Source of the DNA: Nitrospira sp.
GTDB lineage: Bacteria > Nitrospirota > Nitrospiria > Nitrospirales > Nitrospiraceae
Length of the DNA stretch: 64,000 nucleotides
Direction: 5' to 3'
NCBI GenBank assembly: GCA_024760545.1
Contig: CP060501.1
Coordinates: 3,488,036 to 3,552,035 of the forward strand
A model generated the notes under the pieces. It made no database searches. It was not told the origin of the DNA and saw only the letters and a program-made list of their open reading frames with translations. Numbering within the stretch: the first letter of the stretch is position 1; each line of letters opens with the position of its first letter. Positions 54,293-63,750 of this stretch are shown piece after piece. The translations under genes and the position numbers were made by a program.

Positions 54293-55771
54293 ATGTCCCT
54301 CGTAAGACGGGTCGCCGGCAGTTCCTTCATCTATGCAACGACAACGCTGTTGCAACGAGGAATCGCCTTCCTATTGCTGCCCCTGTACACACGATTTCTC
54401 ACTCCTGAGGATTACGGTGTTCTCGCGGTCGTGGGCGCGCTGAGCACGTTTCTGGTCGTGTTTTGTTCTCTCTCGATGCACGGGGCGGTCAATCGGTATT
54501 ACTTCTTGTATCGTGACTCCCCAGAGGTGCTCAAAGACTTCTTGGGGACCGTTATTGTCACATCATTAATGACGGCGTCGGGATTCACGATCGCTCTCCT
54601 AGCCGTCGGTGAATGGATATTGGCTCCCGTCTATGGAGCCATTCCGTTCTGGCCGTATGTGGTCTTAGGAATAGCCACGGCCGCCTTTCAACCCGTATCG
54701 CTCATGTTCCTGGCAATGCTGCAAGCGCGCCAAGAGGTCAAGCGGTATGCTTTTCATAGCCTCGCGCAGTTCGGCTTAACGGTCATGTTGGTGATCGCAT
54801 TTGTCGTGCTGATGCGATGGGATGCCAGAGGGCCGCTCCTTGCGGGGTTACTCGTTGCGGCACTGTACTGCATCCTGTCTTTGTACTTGCTGAGACACGA
54901 GTATAGGGTCTGTTTCAAACCCGAGCACTTTCGTAGTGCACTGAGCTACAGTCTCCCATTAATCCCGCATACGGTGGCGTCGCAAGTCACGGCGTCGTTC
55001 GATCGGATTATGATCAACGGCATGGTCAGCACGGCTGCCGCAGGGCTCTACAACATCGGGGCCTCGTTTGGCGGAGTCATGGCATTTATGGCGGATGGCA
55101 TGAATCGGGCCTATGGGCCGGTGGCCATGGATTCTTTGCAAGCAGGGGATCGCCACAGACTCGACGAACTCGCGAAGATAGGGTTGATGATTATCGCCGG
55201 TCTCAGCTTAGCGGCCTCTGCGCTATCCTTGTTCGCCAAGGAAGCGGTCGCGTTGCTTACGGCGCCCGCCTTTCATGACAGCTATGCAGCTGTTCCGTGG
55301 ATAGCGTTCAGTTTCGTTGCCTCAGGAGTGTACTACCTATTTGTGAACATTTTCTTTTTCAACGTTCACCTCACGAAGATTATCGCGGTCGCGACGTTAA
55401 GTGGGGCGGTGTTCAACATCGGCCTGAACTACGCGCTGGTCAAACTATACGGACTGATAGGTGCGGCAGTGGCCGCCCTCTTGGCAAAGATCGCGATAGC
55501 CATGATCGTCGCCGTGCTTGGGCGGCGATATGATCCGGTGACGTGGAACTACACGCAGATCGCTCTTATCCCTCTCATATGTCTGGTAGCTGTCCTCATG
55601 GTTGATGTCGCGAGCTCCGAGGATCTTGTGGTAGCCGCCCTGGAAAAGATGGCGGTTCTGTGCGCTCTCGTCTTGGTCATTGGTCAATCGGCCTGGCGTG
55701 ATCCTCTCTATCTCATGCGGAGCGGAATGACGGCGGCACGGGACATGCTCGGAGCCCTGAAGGTTGCTTGA
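54293..55771 (+). CDS. wzx: Polysaccharide flippase (Wzx-like)
   Basis: A 492-residue protein with about 12-14 hydrophobic helices and a positively charged start (SLVRRVAGSSFIYATTTLLQ) like Wzx/MATE flippases. It moves lipid-linked repeat units from the cytoplasm to the periplasmic face of the inner membrane. No ribosome site of note precedes the ATG. It lies right after the legionaminic acid genes, so its cargo may carry that sugar. The window also encodes a separate Wzm/Wzt exporter. No Wzy polymerase was recognised here. Confidence 0.88.
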   Translation: MSLVRRVAGSSFIYATTTLLQRGIAFLLLPLYTRFLTPEDYGVLAVVGALSTFLVVFCSLSMHGAVNRYYFLYRDSPEVLKDFLGTVIVTSLMTASGFTIALLAVGEWILAPVYGAIPFWPYVVLGIATAAFQPVSLMFLAMLQARQEVKRYAFHSLAQFGLTVMLVIAFVVLMRWDARGPLLAGLLVAALYCILSLYLLRHEYRVCFKPEHFRSALSYSLPLIPHTVASQVTASFDRIMINGMVSTAAAGLYNIGASFGGVMAFMADGMNRAYGPVAMDSLQAGDRHRLDELAKIGLMIIAGLSLAASALSLFAKEAVALLTAPAFHDSYAAVPWIAFSFVASGVYYLFVNIFFFNVHLTKIIAVATLSGAVFNIGLNYALVKLYGLIGAAVAALLAKIAIAMIVAVLGRRYDPVTWNYTQIALIPLICLVAVLMVDVASSEDLVVAALEKMAVLCALVLVIGQSAWRDPLYLMRSGMTAARDMLGALKVA

Positions 55772-55786
55772 GACGGTAAAGGATCG

Positions 55787-57307
55787 GTGGTGCAGAGGAT
55801 GAAAGCGTCCGAGATCGTCGATCAAATTATCGAGATCGAAGCAGCTGCGCCCGTGGAACAATGGACGATTGATGGGATACACGTGTGGCCTCTCATCCGG
55901 ATCCAACTCGGTACGGATCTCTTTAAAACTCATCAATCGACGAGATCGGATCTATCCGGAGCTTCCCATGTTTGGAGAAGGGGGGCTGCCTGTTTGAGGG
56001 GCTGGGGGGCGTTTTCCGCTGCGAGTTGGCTGGACCGAAGAGAAGGGCATGCGGACATCGGGAAAGCGCAGGCACTGTTCCTCACGAGTGGGGTGGCCTT
56101 TACGGCTCTTCAAGGGAAGTATTACGAACGATTTTGCGATCCTATCCGAAGTTACTTGGATTCCCGCAACATATCTTCGCTCATGCTGACCCCTCTTGAC
56201 CGATTTCTTGTTCCGCGATTCTCTCCATCCAGGTTCATCCAGCCTCAGTTGGACTGGATACAAATAAAGCACACGATCTTCCGAAATAACCGCCGACCGG
56301 TGGAATGTCTGCCTGGATTTGAGTCAGTCTTCGAGAGGTTGAGACAGGTTGCCCCGGCCGTTGTGCCGAAGCTTGATCGCGTTCGCCATCATGTTTCGTT
56401 AGTCGTCGAGTTTTCCCGCTATTTCGAGCGTCTGCTGGAGCAAGTCCGGCCGAGAATCTGCTTCCTTGTCGCGTACTATTGGCTCGTGGGGTATGGACTG
56501 CTGCTGGCGTGTAAGCGAAACGGCATCCCGACAATCGATCTTCAGCATGGGACGCAGGGGGCTATGCATCGCGCTTATGGCAATTGGACCAAAGTTCCTG
56601 CGCAAGGGTATGAGCTTCTGCCGACACACTTTTGGTGCTGGACCGACGACGAGGTGGCTGTCATTCAAAGGTGGGCGGAGAGCACCGGAGGCGCGCATCG
56701 GCCTGTGGTGGGGGGGAATTTGTTCCTCAATCTCTGCAAGTCAAACAGTCTATCATCTGTACGCGAATGCGATGATCTGGTGCGAAAAAAAGTAGGCGCG
56801 TTGGGAGCCGACAAGCAGATTCTCGTCACATTGCAGTGGGGATTACTGACGGATGAATTTACGCGAACGCTGTCACGCGCAATTGAGAGCACCGTGGATA
56901 GGTATCAATGGTGGCTCCGCTTGCACCCCTCGATGCTCCAAGAGAGAAAAAAAGTCAGAAAAATGTTCGGCCATTTTCCTAACGTGGACGTAGACATGGC
57001 GACGGATCTACCACTCTATGCCCTCCTGCAGCACATGACCGTGCATGTGACACACTCCTCCTCCACCGTGTTAGAGGCGTATGAGTTCGGCATTAGGTCG
57101 GTCGTATGCAGTCGCTACGGGCAAGAACTCTTTCTGAATCAAGAGAAAGAAGGTGTACTCATATATGCAGGAACGCATGAGGATCTTCTTATGGCTATTG
57201 ATAAGCAGCGGAACCTCAGGGGTGCAATGGAACAGATAACAGCGCAAGGGTCCGAGCAGGTCAAAATGTCCTATAGCGTGTTGGACCGCTTGGTGGGGGT
57301 CGTGTGA
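55787..57307 (+). CDS. Unrecognised GT-B-like protein
   Basis: A 506-residue cytoplasmic protein starting at a GTG (55787) or GTG (55790) with AAGGA upstream. The middle contains IPTIDLQHGTQGAMHRAYG, and the C-terminal half has THFWCWTDDEVAVIQRW, LRLHPSMLQE and HVTHSSSTVLEAYEFGI. This is the pattern of GT-B glycosyltransferases related to capsule and teichoic-type polymerases, with the serine-rich donor loop. No family name is certain. Being next to the flippase and leg genes, it is a candidate for the enzyme that attaches legionaminic acid. This role is inference. Confidence 0.6.
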   Translation: MVQRMKASEIVDQIIEIEAAAPVEQWTIDGIHVWPLIRIQLGTDLFKTHQSTRSDLSGASHVWRRGAACLRGWGAFSAASWLDRREGHADIGKAQALFLTSGVAFTALQGKYYERFCDPIRSYLDSRNISSLMLTPLDRFLVPRFSPSRFIQPQLDWIQIKHTIFRNNRRPVECLPGFESVFERLRQVAPAVVPKLDRVRHHVSLVVEFSRYFERLLEQVRPRICFLVAYYWLVGYGLLLACKRNGIPTIDLQHGTQGAMHRAYGNWTKVPAQGYELLPTHFWCWTDDEVAVIQRWAESTGGAHRPVVGGNLFLNLCKSNSLSSVRECDDLVRKKVGALGADKQILVTLQWGLLTDEFTRTLSRAIESTVDRYQWWLRLHPSMLQERKKVRKMFGHFPNVDVDMATDLPLYALLQHMTVHVTHSSSTVLEAYEFGIRSVVCSRYGQELFLNQEKEGVLIYAGTHEDLLMAIDKQRNLRGAMEQITAQGSEQVKMSYSVLDRLVGVV

Positions 57308-57425
57308 CATGATGATGGCCCGTGTCGATCATTGTCCGGACCACCTCAACCGAGACTTGTTTTCGCTTTTCTTTTTCGGTGCCACGTCGCGGTTCCGTTG
57401 TTGCTCATTGGTGCCATATGTCGGA

Positions 57426-57452
57426 TAGGGGAATTGCGTGCCCAATCCCCTA
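57426..57452 (+). repeat. Hairpin in gap between glycan genes
   Basis: TAGGGGAATT and AATCCCCTA pair with one bulged A around GCGTGCCC. The 251-base gap it lies in (57308-57558) has no recognised gene. No T run follows, so it is not a typical terminator. Confidence 0.35.
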
Positions 57453-57558
57453 AAGGCAGGACAGTGGAACCACGCAGGCAATCATGCGGCCAGTCGCGTC
57501 ATCACAGGTCTCGTGAACGAGCTGTAGCGGCGGTGCAGAGAGGTCTGGCCATGCGCAG

Positions 57559-58695
57559 ATGAAGGTCTTGTTTGTCACTCATGATGCGGGGCTGTACGGC
57601 GCGTCGCGAAGTCTGCAGCCGGTCGTCAAAGGGTTCGCCGGAGAAGTCGCGGATCTTATCGTCAGCCGGCGTTTCGTCGACAATGTCTCAGCTGCGGACC
57701 TTCGTGCACGTTTTGGAGACCATCTTAGACGGATTTATCGCTATTTCTTGCCATTCGATCGTATCTATCGAGGCAAAGATACGCGTAAAGCGCGATCGGC
57801 TGTCAGCGCAACGGCTCGTGCCATGTTGTGGCGGGCGCAGCGTCCGGCCGTGATGAGACTTCTCGAGACAGAACAGTACGATATGATTCACCTGAATTCG
57901 CTGTCTCTCTTCGGGCTGGTTGATCCGGCCTATCCGTTCTTCATCCATGTGAGAGAGATCTATGACGGGACCAATCCCATGGTGTGCACCAGGCTGCGCC
58001 AAGCGCGCGGAGTGATTTTTATCGATGAGGCGACGAAGCAACCATTCCAACATTTGTCGTTGCCCAACAGTGTCGTCCTCAACAATCCGTGTGACATGAC
58101 ACCGGTGGAATCATGCGGGATGAATCATGGTCGAGCGTACCGGGATAAGGTCGTGTTCGCCATCATTGGAAAGCTCTCGGACAACAAAGGCACGCAATTC
58201 GTCATCGAGACGTTCCGCAGATTTACAAACGAAAACGTCATGTTGTTCATTGTGGGGAACGGGGATAAGGGCTATGTAGATTCCTGCAAACGGTCTGCGG
58301 AGGGCGATGCGCGCATTCGCTTCCTCGGCGAGCAGCCGGAAATTGAGAAGATTTACGCCATAGTGGATTATGTGCTTCGTGGGGAAGCGTATCCCTGTGT
58401 CGGAAGAACGATATACGAAGGGCTCTATGCCGGGTGTGAAGTGATCGTTCCGGGAGGGGCCGAAGCGGAGTCCTGTTTTTTTGAGACCGGCCGATTCAGC
58501 GGTAAGCTGCACTTCTATGAACCGAGAAACACGGAAAGCCTCATGAGCCAGTTGAAACGGCATGCCGGACGGAAAATCCTGGTCCGGCATCCGCTGTCGA
58601 ACGTCCCTGAGTATCTGAAGCTGTTCAAGGCCTTCGTCTCTGCAAAATCACCTGGGCAGTCGATTCCCACTCCTACTGTGGCAGTGCGCCCATGA
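57559..58695 (+). CDS. Family-4/1 glycosyltransferase
   Basis: A 378-residue GT-B protein. It begins VLFVTHDAGLYGASRSLQPV, a common GT4 N-terminus in glycan clusters, with MIHLNSLSLFGLV and FFIHVREIYDG in the first domain. The C-terminal domain has VVFAIIGKLSDNKGTQFVIE and YVLRGEAYPCVGRTIYEGLY, containing the donor-binding Glu. The stop overlaps the next gene as ATGA, indicating coupling with the GT2 gene. The sugar and linkage are unknown. Confidence 0.82.
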   Translation: MKVLFVTHDAGLYGASRSLQPVVKGFAGEVADLIVSRRFVDNVSAADLRARFGDHLRRIYRYFLPFDRIYRGKDTRKARSAVSATARAMLWRAQRPAVMRLLETEQYDMIHLNSLSLFGLVDPAYPFFIHVREIYDGTNPMVCTRLRQARGVIFIDEATKQPFQHLSLPNSVVLNNPCDMTPVESCGMNHGRAYRDKVVFAIIGKLSDNKGTQFVIETFRRFTNENVMLFIVGNGDKGYVDSCKRSAEGDARIRFLGEQPEIEKIYAIVDYVLRGEAYPCVGRTIYEGLYAGCEVIVPGGAEAESCFFETGRFSGKLHFYEPRNTESLMSQLKRHAGRKILVRHPLSNVPEYLKLFKAFVSAKSPGQSIPTPTVAVRP

Positions 58696-59531
58696 GTGCC
58701 GCAACCGCCGAAGCGCCTCGCGCCACCCTCATCGTCGCGGTCTATAATGCCGCACCGACAATCGCCAAATGTCTCGACAGCGTCGCGGCTCAAACATATG
58801 TTTCACGTGAATTGATCGTGATCGACGGGGGGTCCACCGATGGAACGGTGGATATCCTCCGGCGCAACGCCGACCAGCTCTCGTACTGGATATCAGAGCC
58901 GGACGCGGGAGTGTACAGTGCGTGGAACAAAGCGCTCGCCCGTGCACGAGGCGACTGGATCGCGTTTCTTGGTGCCGATGACTATCTTTGGGCTCCCGAT
59001 GCCCTTGAGCGCTTAGTTCGGGAAGGTGATCAGGTGTTCCCCCGTAAGCGCATCATATACGGGCGAGTTGGATTCGTCTCAGCTCTTGGGAACGTGATCG
59101 AGACCGTCGGGAGACCGTGGGCGGAAATCCGCGATGAATTCAGGAATCGTATGGTTCTTCCGCATCCCGGACTCTTGTGCCATCGTTCGCTATTCGCCGA
59201 GCATGGGCTATTCGATGAGTCGTTCCGCATCTCCGGCGACTACGAATGGCTGCTGCGGGAGTTGAAGGATGGTGAGGCACAGTTTATCGACGGACCGTTT
59301 GTCGTGGGTATGCGGACGGGAGGGATGAGCAGCCAAGCGGGACGAGGCATGCAAATTTTCGTCGAGACACGACTGGCACAGCAGAAGCACGGATTGCGGC
59401 CGCATCTTTTTATTCGAGCATGGACATTCATGAAAGCGTATTTGAGAACAAAAGCAAGCGATATGTTCGGCGAATCTCTCGCGGCAAATCTTGTGAACAG
59501 GCTGCGCTGGCTTCGTTCTCGAATACTCTAA
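58692..59531 (+). CDS. Family-2 glycosyltransferase
   Basis: A 279-residue GT-A glycosyltransferase: ATLIVAVYNAAPTIAKCL at the N-terminus, VIDGGSTDGTVDIL, WNKALARARGDWIAFLGADD (the DxD-type metal site is GADD), and later ISGDYEWLLREL. These match the WcaA/GT2 type that adds one hexose to a glycan repeat. It overlaps the GT4 gene by four bases. The next gene, the third amidotransferase, starts 88 bases later. Confidence 0.88.
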   Translation: MSAATAEAPRATLIVAVYNAAPTIAKCLDSVAAQTYVSRELIVIDGGSTDGTVDILRRNADQLSYWISEPDAGVYSAWNKALARARGDWIAFLGADDYLWAPDALERLVREGDQVFPRKRIIYGRVGFVSALGNVIETVGRPWAEIRDEFRNRMVLPHPGLLCHRSLFAEHGLFDESFRISGDYEWLLRELKDGEAQFIDGPFVVGMRTGGMSSQAGRGMQIFVETRLAQQKHGLRPHLFIRAWTFMKAYLRTKASDMFGESLAANLVNRLRWLRSRIL

Positions 59532-59619
59532 TGGGATTCATGCGCGTGCTGCGGACTCCCATCTCACGCTGTTCTCCTCAGTCAGGGAAGGCTGCCCCCC
59601 AGTTGGGTCAGTGCCATAG

Positions 59620-61587
59620 ATGTGCGGTATAGCCGGCGTTCTAGCGTGCAGACAATCTGAACCGAATCTTCTTGTTTCTGCGATGGTCGGGGCGATTCGC
59701 TATCGCGGGCCGGACGATTCAGGTGTGTGGAGCGATCCGTCTGTAGGCGTTGGGCTGGGCCATGCCCGGCTGTCGATCCTGGATCTCTCTGCCGCCGGTC
59801 ACCAGCCGATGCATTCGACTTCCGGTCGATATGTGATCGTGTTCAACGGCGAAATCTACAATCATATGGACCTTCGCGAACAGCTCGGTAGTGTGCCGTG
59901 GCGCGGACATTCGGACACTGAAACACTGCTGGCGGCCTTTGAGAACTGGGGTGTCGAAAAAACTCTCCAAACCAGTGTCGGTATGTTTGCTGTAGCGCTG
60001 TGGGATCGGGTGGAGCGCTGTTTGATCTTGGCTCGTGACCGTATCGGTGAGAAGCCGCTTTACTACGGATGGCGCAACGGGACGTTCATGTTCGCCTCGG
60101 AGTTGAAGGCTTTGGAAGTCCACTCAGACTGGACCGGCGAAATCGATCGAGGCGCCCTGGCGTGCTTTCTGCGCTATGCCTATGTGCCCTTACCACATTC
60201 GATCTTTGTCGGGATCAGGAAACTCTTGCCGGGAAGCTATGTGATGATCTCAGCCATGGATTCAGCGGAGCATTGGCCGGAGCCCAAGCCTTATTGGTCT
60301 GCGGTGACGATTGCAGGACAGGACCGGCGGTTTGATTGGACCGATGAGACGGCCACGGATGAACTGTACCGGCTGTTACGTCGCGCAATCGGTGGACAGA
60401 TGCTGGCCGATGTGCCGCTTGGCGCCTTGCTGTCGGGCGGCGTCGATTCCTCGACCGTGGTGGCCTTGATGCAGGCGCAGTCATCCCGGCCGATCAAGAC
60501 TTTTTCGATCGGTTTTCTCGAAGACGAATACAATGAGGCGCCTCAGGCGAAAGCTATCGCGGCACACTTGGGGACCGAGCATACCGAATTCTACGTGGGT
60601 CCCGCCGACGCGTTAGCAGTGATTCCGCTCTTGCCGTCGATGTATGACGAGCCGTTTGCCGATCCATCCGCCATTCCAACTCACCTTGTCGCCCAGTTGG
60701 CCAGGCGGTCTGTCACAGTGGCACTTTCCGGGGACGGGGGTGACGAGCTGTTTGGAGGATACAATCGGTATTTCTGGGGGCGTTTAATCTGGCGGCGGAT
60801 CGCGCGCCTGCCAAGATCCATGCGGGCCATGGTGGCTCGCGCCATAACCGTACTGTCACCTGACCAGTGGGACCGGTTCGGCAGAATATTGCGGCCTGGT
60901 CTTCCGGCATCATTGCGGATCCCGACGTTTGGCGACAAAATCAGAAAATTTGCTGAAATCGTCGATGTCGACAGCCAAACAGAGCTGTATCGGCGCTTGG
61001 TTTCGCAAGATCGAGAACCGGCCTCTTTGGTTCTCGGCGCCAAAGAGGAACACATATGGGCCGACGGCCAAGCGCGGCAGTTGGGAAAGCAGGACTTCAG
61101 TGAAGAAATGATGTTCCACGATTTGGTGGGCTATCTCACGGACGATCTCCTGGCCAAGGTCGATCGGGCGGCGATGGCGATCAGTCTCGAAACACGGATG
61201 CCCCTGCTCGACCATCGGGTGGTGGAGTTTGCCTGGACTCTTCCGATTTCGATGAAGATCAGAACTGAGCGTGAAGGGAAATGGCTGCTCCGGCAGGTTC
61301 TGTACCGCCATGTGCCTAAGCAACTCGTCGAAAGGCCTAAGATGGGCTTTGCTCTGCCGTTGGACTCGTGGCTCAGAAGCAGCTTGAGGGACTGGGCCGA
61401 GGCGTTGTTAGATGAGTCGCGGCTCCGACGTGAGGGATACTTGGATCCGGTTCCGATTCGAGCGAAATGGCGGGAGCATCTCTCAGGTCGGCGCAATTGG
61501 CAATATTGGCTCTGGAACGTGTTGATGTTTCAATCTTGGCTGAGTGCTCATGAGCGACCGCCCGCGCCTACTGTATCTCATCACTGA
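59620..61587 (+). CDS. asnB: Asparagine-synthetase-like amidotransferase, copy 3
   Basis: A 655-residue AsnB-type enzyme: MCGIAGVLACRQ (Cys2), RYRGPDDSG, GHARLSILDLSAAGHQP, the ATP loop SGGVDSSTVV near residue 272, and SGDGGDELFGGYNRY. It is closer to typical cluster AsnB proteins than copy 2. It overlaps the next glycosyltransferase gene by 38 bases, so they are cotranslated. The likely role is amidation of a uronic or other acid sugar in the repeat unit. No uronate-making dehydrogenase was seen in the window, so the substrate may be made elsewhere. Confidence 0.88.
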   Translation: MCGIAGVLACRQSEPNLLVSAMVGAIRYRGPDDSGVWSDPSVGVGLGHARLSILDLSAAGHQPMHSTSGRYVIVFNGEIYNHMDLREQLGSVPWRGHSDTETLLAAFENWGVEKTLQTSVGMFAVALWDRVERCLILARDRIGEKPLYYGWRNGTFMFASELKALEVHSDWTGEIDRGALACFLRYAYVPLPHSIFVGIRKLLPGSYVMISAMDSAEHWPEPKPYWSAVTIAGQDRRFDWTDETATDELYRLLRRAIGGQMLADVPLGALLSGGVDSSTVVALMQAQSSRPIKTFSIGFLEDEYNEAPQAKAIAAHLGTEHTEFYVGPADALAVIPLLPSMYDEPFADPSAIPTHLVAQLARRSVTVALSGDGGDELFGGYNRYFWGRLIWRRIARLPRSMRAMVARAITVLSPDQWDRFGRILRPGLPASLRIPTFGDKIRKFAEIVDVDSQTELYRRLVSQDREPASLVLGAKEEHIWADGQARQLGKQDFSEEMMFHDLVGYLTDDLLAKVDRAAMAISLETRMPLLDHRVVEFAWTLPISMKIRTEREGKWLLRQVLYRHVPKQLVERPKMGFALPLDSWLRSSLRDWAEALLDESRLRREGYLDPVPIRAKWREHLSGRRNWQYWLWNVLMFQSWLSAHERPPAPTVSHH

Positions 61588-62713
61588 GGACTGGTATTTC
61601 TGGTCTCATCGCGCCGATCTCGCGCGGGCCGCGCAAGAGGCAGGATATGAGGTCGTCGTCGCGACGCGCGTGACCGATCATGGTGAGCGAATCAGAGAGC
61701 AAGGGTTTCAACTCATGCCGCTGGGAATGGTCCGTGGGAGCCACAATCCATTTCGCGAGTTGATCGCCATCGCCGAACTGGTGCGATTGTATCGCCGTGT
61801 CAGACCCACTGTGGTTCACCATGTTGCCATGAAGCCGATTCTCTATGGAACCCTCGCTGCGTGGGTCACTCGAGTTCCCGGGGTGATCAATGCATTTGCC
61901 GGTCTCGGGTATGTCTTTGTCGACGACCGGAGTCGGCTGCTACGATGGTGTGTGAAGACGGCGCTGAAGGCTGTGCTCCATTTGGGGCGCTCAACCGTCC
62001 TGGTCCAAAACCACGATGACCAGAACCGGCTTGTCAGTGAAGGGGTGGTTCCTGTCTCGCGCACGAGGATTGTTGCGGGCTCCGGTATCGACGTCGAATT
62101 GTATTCTGTACAACCGGAACCGTCAGGTATCCCGATCGTTCTCCTTCCGGCCCGGATGTTATGGGACAAAGGAGTAGGAGAGTTTGTTGAGGCGGCTCGC
62201 GACTTGAAACGCAAAGGCGTCATGGCGAGATATGTCCTTGTTGGGCGATGTGATGAACATAATCCTGCTGCGATTTCTCAGGCACGGCTTGCCGAATGGG
62301 TACAGGAAGGAGTGGTGGAATGGTGGGGACACCGTGAGGATATGGTGTCTGTGTATGGGGCTGCCACTCTCGTTGTGCTGCCCTCCTATTATGGAGAAGG
62401 TCTTCCCAAAGTGCTCTTAGAAGCGGCAGCTTGTGGCAGGGCGATTGTGGCAACGGATATGCCGGGTTGCCGAGACATCGTCAGAGACCGTGACAATGGT
62501 CTTCTGGTTCCGCCGAGAAATTCTGGGGCGCTGGCGTTGGCGATTGAGGAACTCTTGGCCGATGGCCGGAGTCGCCAGGCAATGGGCCGTCGAGGCCGGG
62601 AACTGGCCGTCGCCGAATGGTCGGTTCCGGAAATCGCAGGGCAGATGCTGAATTTGTACCGAGAGCAGTTGAAGGCCGTTTCAACGATGGACCAATTGAA
62701 TGGGTATGCATGA
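61550..62713 (+). CDS. Family-4 glycosyltransferase
   Basis: A 387-residue GT4 protein. The N-terminal part is PRLLYLITEDWYFWSHRADLA, with AFAGLGYVFVDDRSRLLRW, and the C-terminal part has VLLPARMLWDKGVGEFVEAA and LPSYYGEGLPKVLLEAAACG, where the donor-site Glu lies. This pattern matches WbpH/WcaL-like enzymes that start from an undecaprenyl-linked sugar (PglA type). The ATG at 61550 lies inside the previous gene; the stop overlaps the epimerase start by four bases. Confidence 0.87.
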   Translation: MSDRPRLLYLITEDWYFWSHRADLARAAQEAGYEVVVATRVTDHGERIREQGFQLMPLGMVRGSHNPFRELIAIAELVRLYRRVRPTVVHHVAMKPILYGTLAAWVTRVPGVINAFAGLGYVFVDDRSRLLRWCVKTALKAVLHLGRSTVLVQNHDDQNRLVSEGVVPVSRTRIVAGSGIDVELYSVQPEPSGIPIVLLPARMLWDKGVGEFVEAARDLKRKGVMARYVLVGRCDEHNPAAISQARLAEWVQEGVVEWWGHREDMVSVYGAATLVVLPSYYGEGLPKVLLEAAACGRAIVATDMPGCRDIVRDRDNGLLVPPRNSGALALAIEELLADGRSRQAMGRRGRELAVAEWSVPEIAGQMLNLYREQLKAVSTMDQLNGYA

Positions 62714-63705
62714 CCAAGGTGTTGGTGACAGGGGCATCAGGGTTTCTCGGATCGTCCGTCGTCAAAGAACTGTGCCGGTCTGGCTATCAAGTTCGGGCGC
62801 TCCTTCACGACGCAACAAAATCCATCTCATTTTTGCCAGGAGTCGAAACCGTCGTGGCGGACGTCCGGGATTCTCAGCGAGTCAGAGAGATAACCGATGG
62901 CTGTGGGGCCATTGTGCATCTGGCGGCCAAGGTTCATGCGCTCGATGATGCTGGGTTCGAACAAGACTATGAAGCCGTCAATATTAAAGGCACGAAGCAC
63001 ATCCTGGATGCGGCAGTCGAGGCCGGTGTCCGGAGGATCGTGTTTGCGAGTTCAGTCAAAGTCTTCGGCGAAGAGACAAGCGGATGTATTGATGAAACAC
63101 GGACTCCCGATCCACAGACAGCCTATGGCCGGTCAAAATGGCAAGCCGAACAACTTGTCTCTGACTATGACGCCCGACATGATCTCACCGCCGTATCGCT
63201 CCGTCTTCCCATGGTTTATGGACCGACGAACAAAGGCAACCTCTTTCAAATGATCCAAGCGATTGACCGTGGACGGTTTCCTGCTTTGCCTCGTCTCCCA
63301 GCGGTCCGAAGCCTCTTGCATGTCGGCAACTTCGTCCAGGCCGTATTGCTGTGCCTCCAAGCGCCGAGTATCGGGCGAGCGGCATACATCGTCGCCGACG
63401 CCGAGCCGTATTGTGTGACCGATCTGTACGACTGGCTGCGAACCGGATTGGGGAAGGCTCCCCCGCGATGGCGGGTTCCACTCTGGGTGCTCAAAGGAGG
63501 GGCGCGATGTGGCGACTTGCTCAAAGGGATCAGCGGACGGCATACTCCCCTGACAACCGAACGTCTGGCAAAACTCATCGGCTGTGCGTGGTTCAATTCC
63601 ACAGCCATCACACGTGAATTAGGGTACAAGGCGACGCACTCGTTCAAAGAGGCGGTTCCCGAACTGATTGCGTTCTACCGCGGGGCAACCGGCGCCGGAT
63701 CTTGA
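62710..63705 (+). CDS. wbpV: WbpV-like UDP-sugar 4-epimerase/reductase
   Basis: A 331-residue SDR enzyme with VLVTGASGFLGSSVV at the N-terminus and TAYGRSKWQAEQL as the catalytic Tyr-Lys block. Gene order immediately before a WbpL-like initiating transferase, and the long C-terminal domain, match WbpV/FnlB-like enzymes that supply a UDP-6-deoxy-4-hydroxy sugar (such as UDP-QuiNAc or UDP-FucNAc). The start overlaps the previous stop as ATGA. The exact product is inferred from context. Confidence 0.82.
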   Translation: MTKVLVTGASGFLGSSVVKELCRSGYQVRALLHDATKSISFLPGVETVVADVRDSQRVREITDGCGAIVHLAAKVHALDDAGFEQDYEAVNIKGTKHILDAAVEAGVRRIVFASSVKVFGEETSGCIDETRTPDPQTAYGRSKWQAEQLVSDYDARHDLTAVSLRLPMVYGPTNKGNLFQMIQAIDRGRFPALPRLPAVRSLLHVGNFVQAVLLCLQAPSIGRAAYIVADAEPYCVTDLYDWLRTGLGKAPPRWRVPLWVLKGGARCGDLLKGISGRHTPLTTERLAKLIGCAWFNSTAITRELGYKATHSFKEAVPELIAFYRGATGAGS

Positions 63706-63750
63706 GAAAGTCGAGCATGGAGAGTAGTGTGACCCGATAAGACAAGAACC

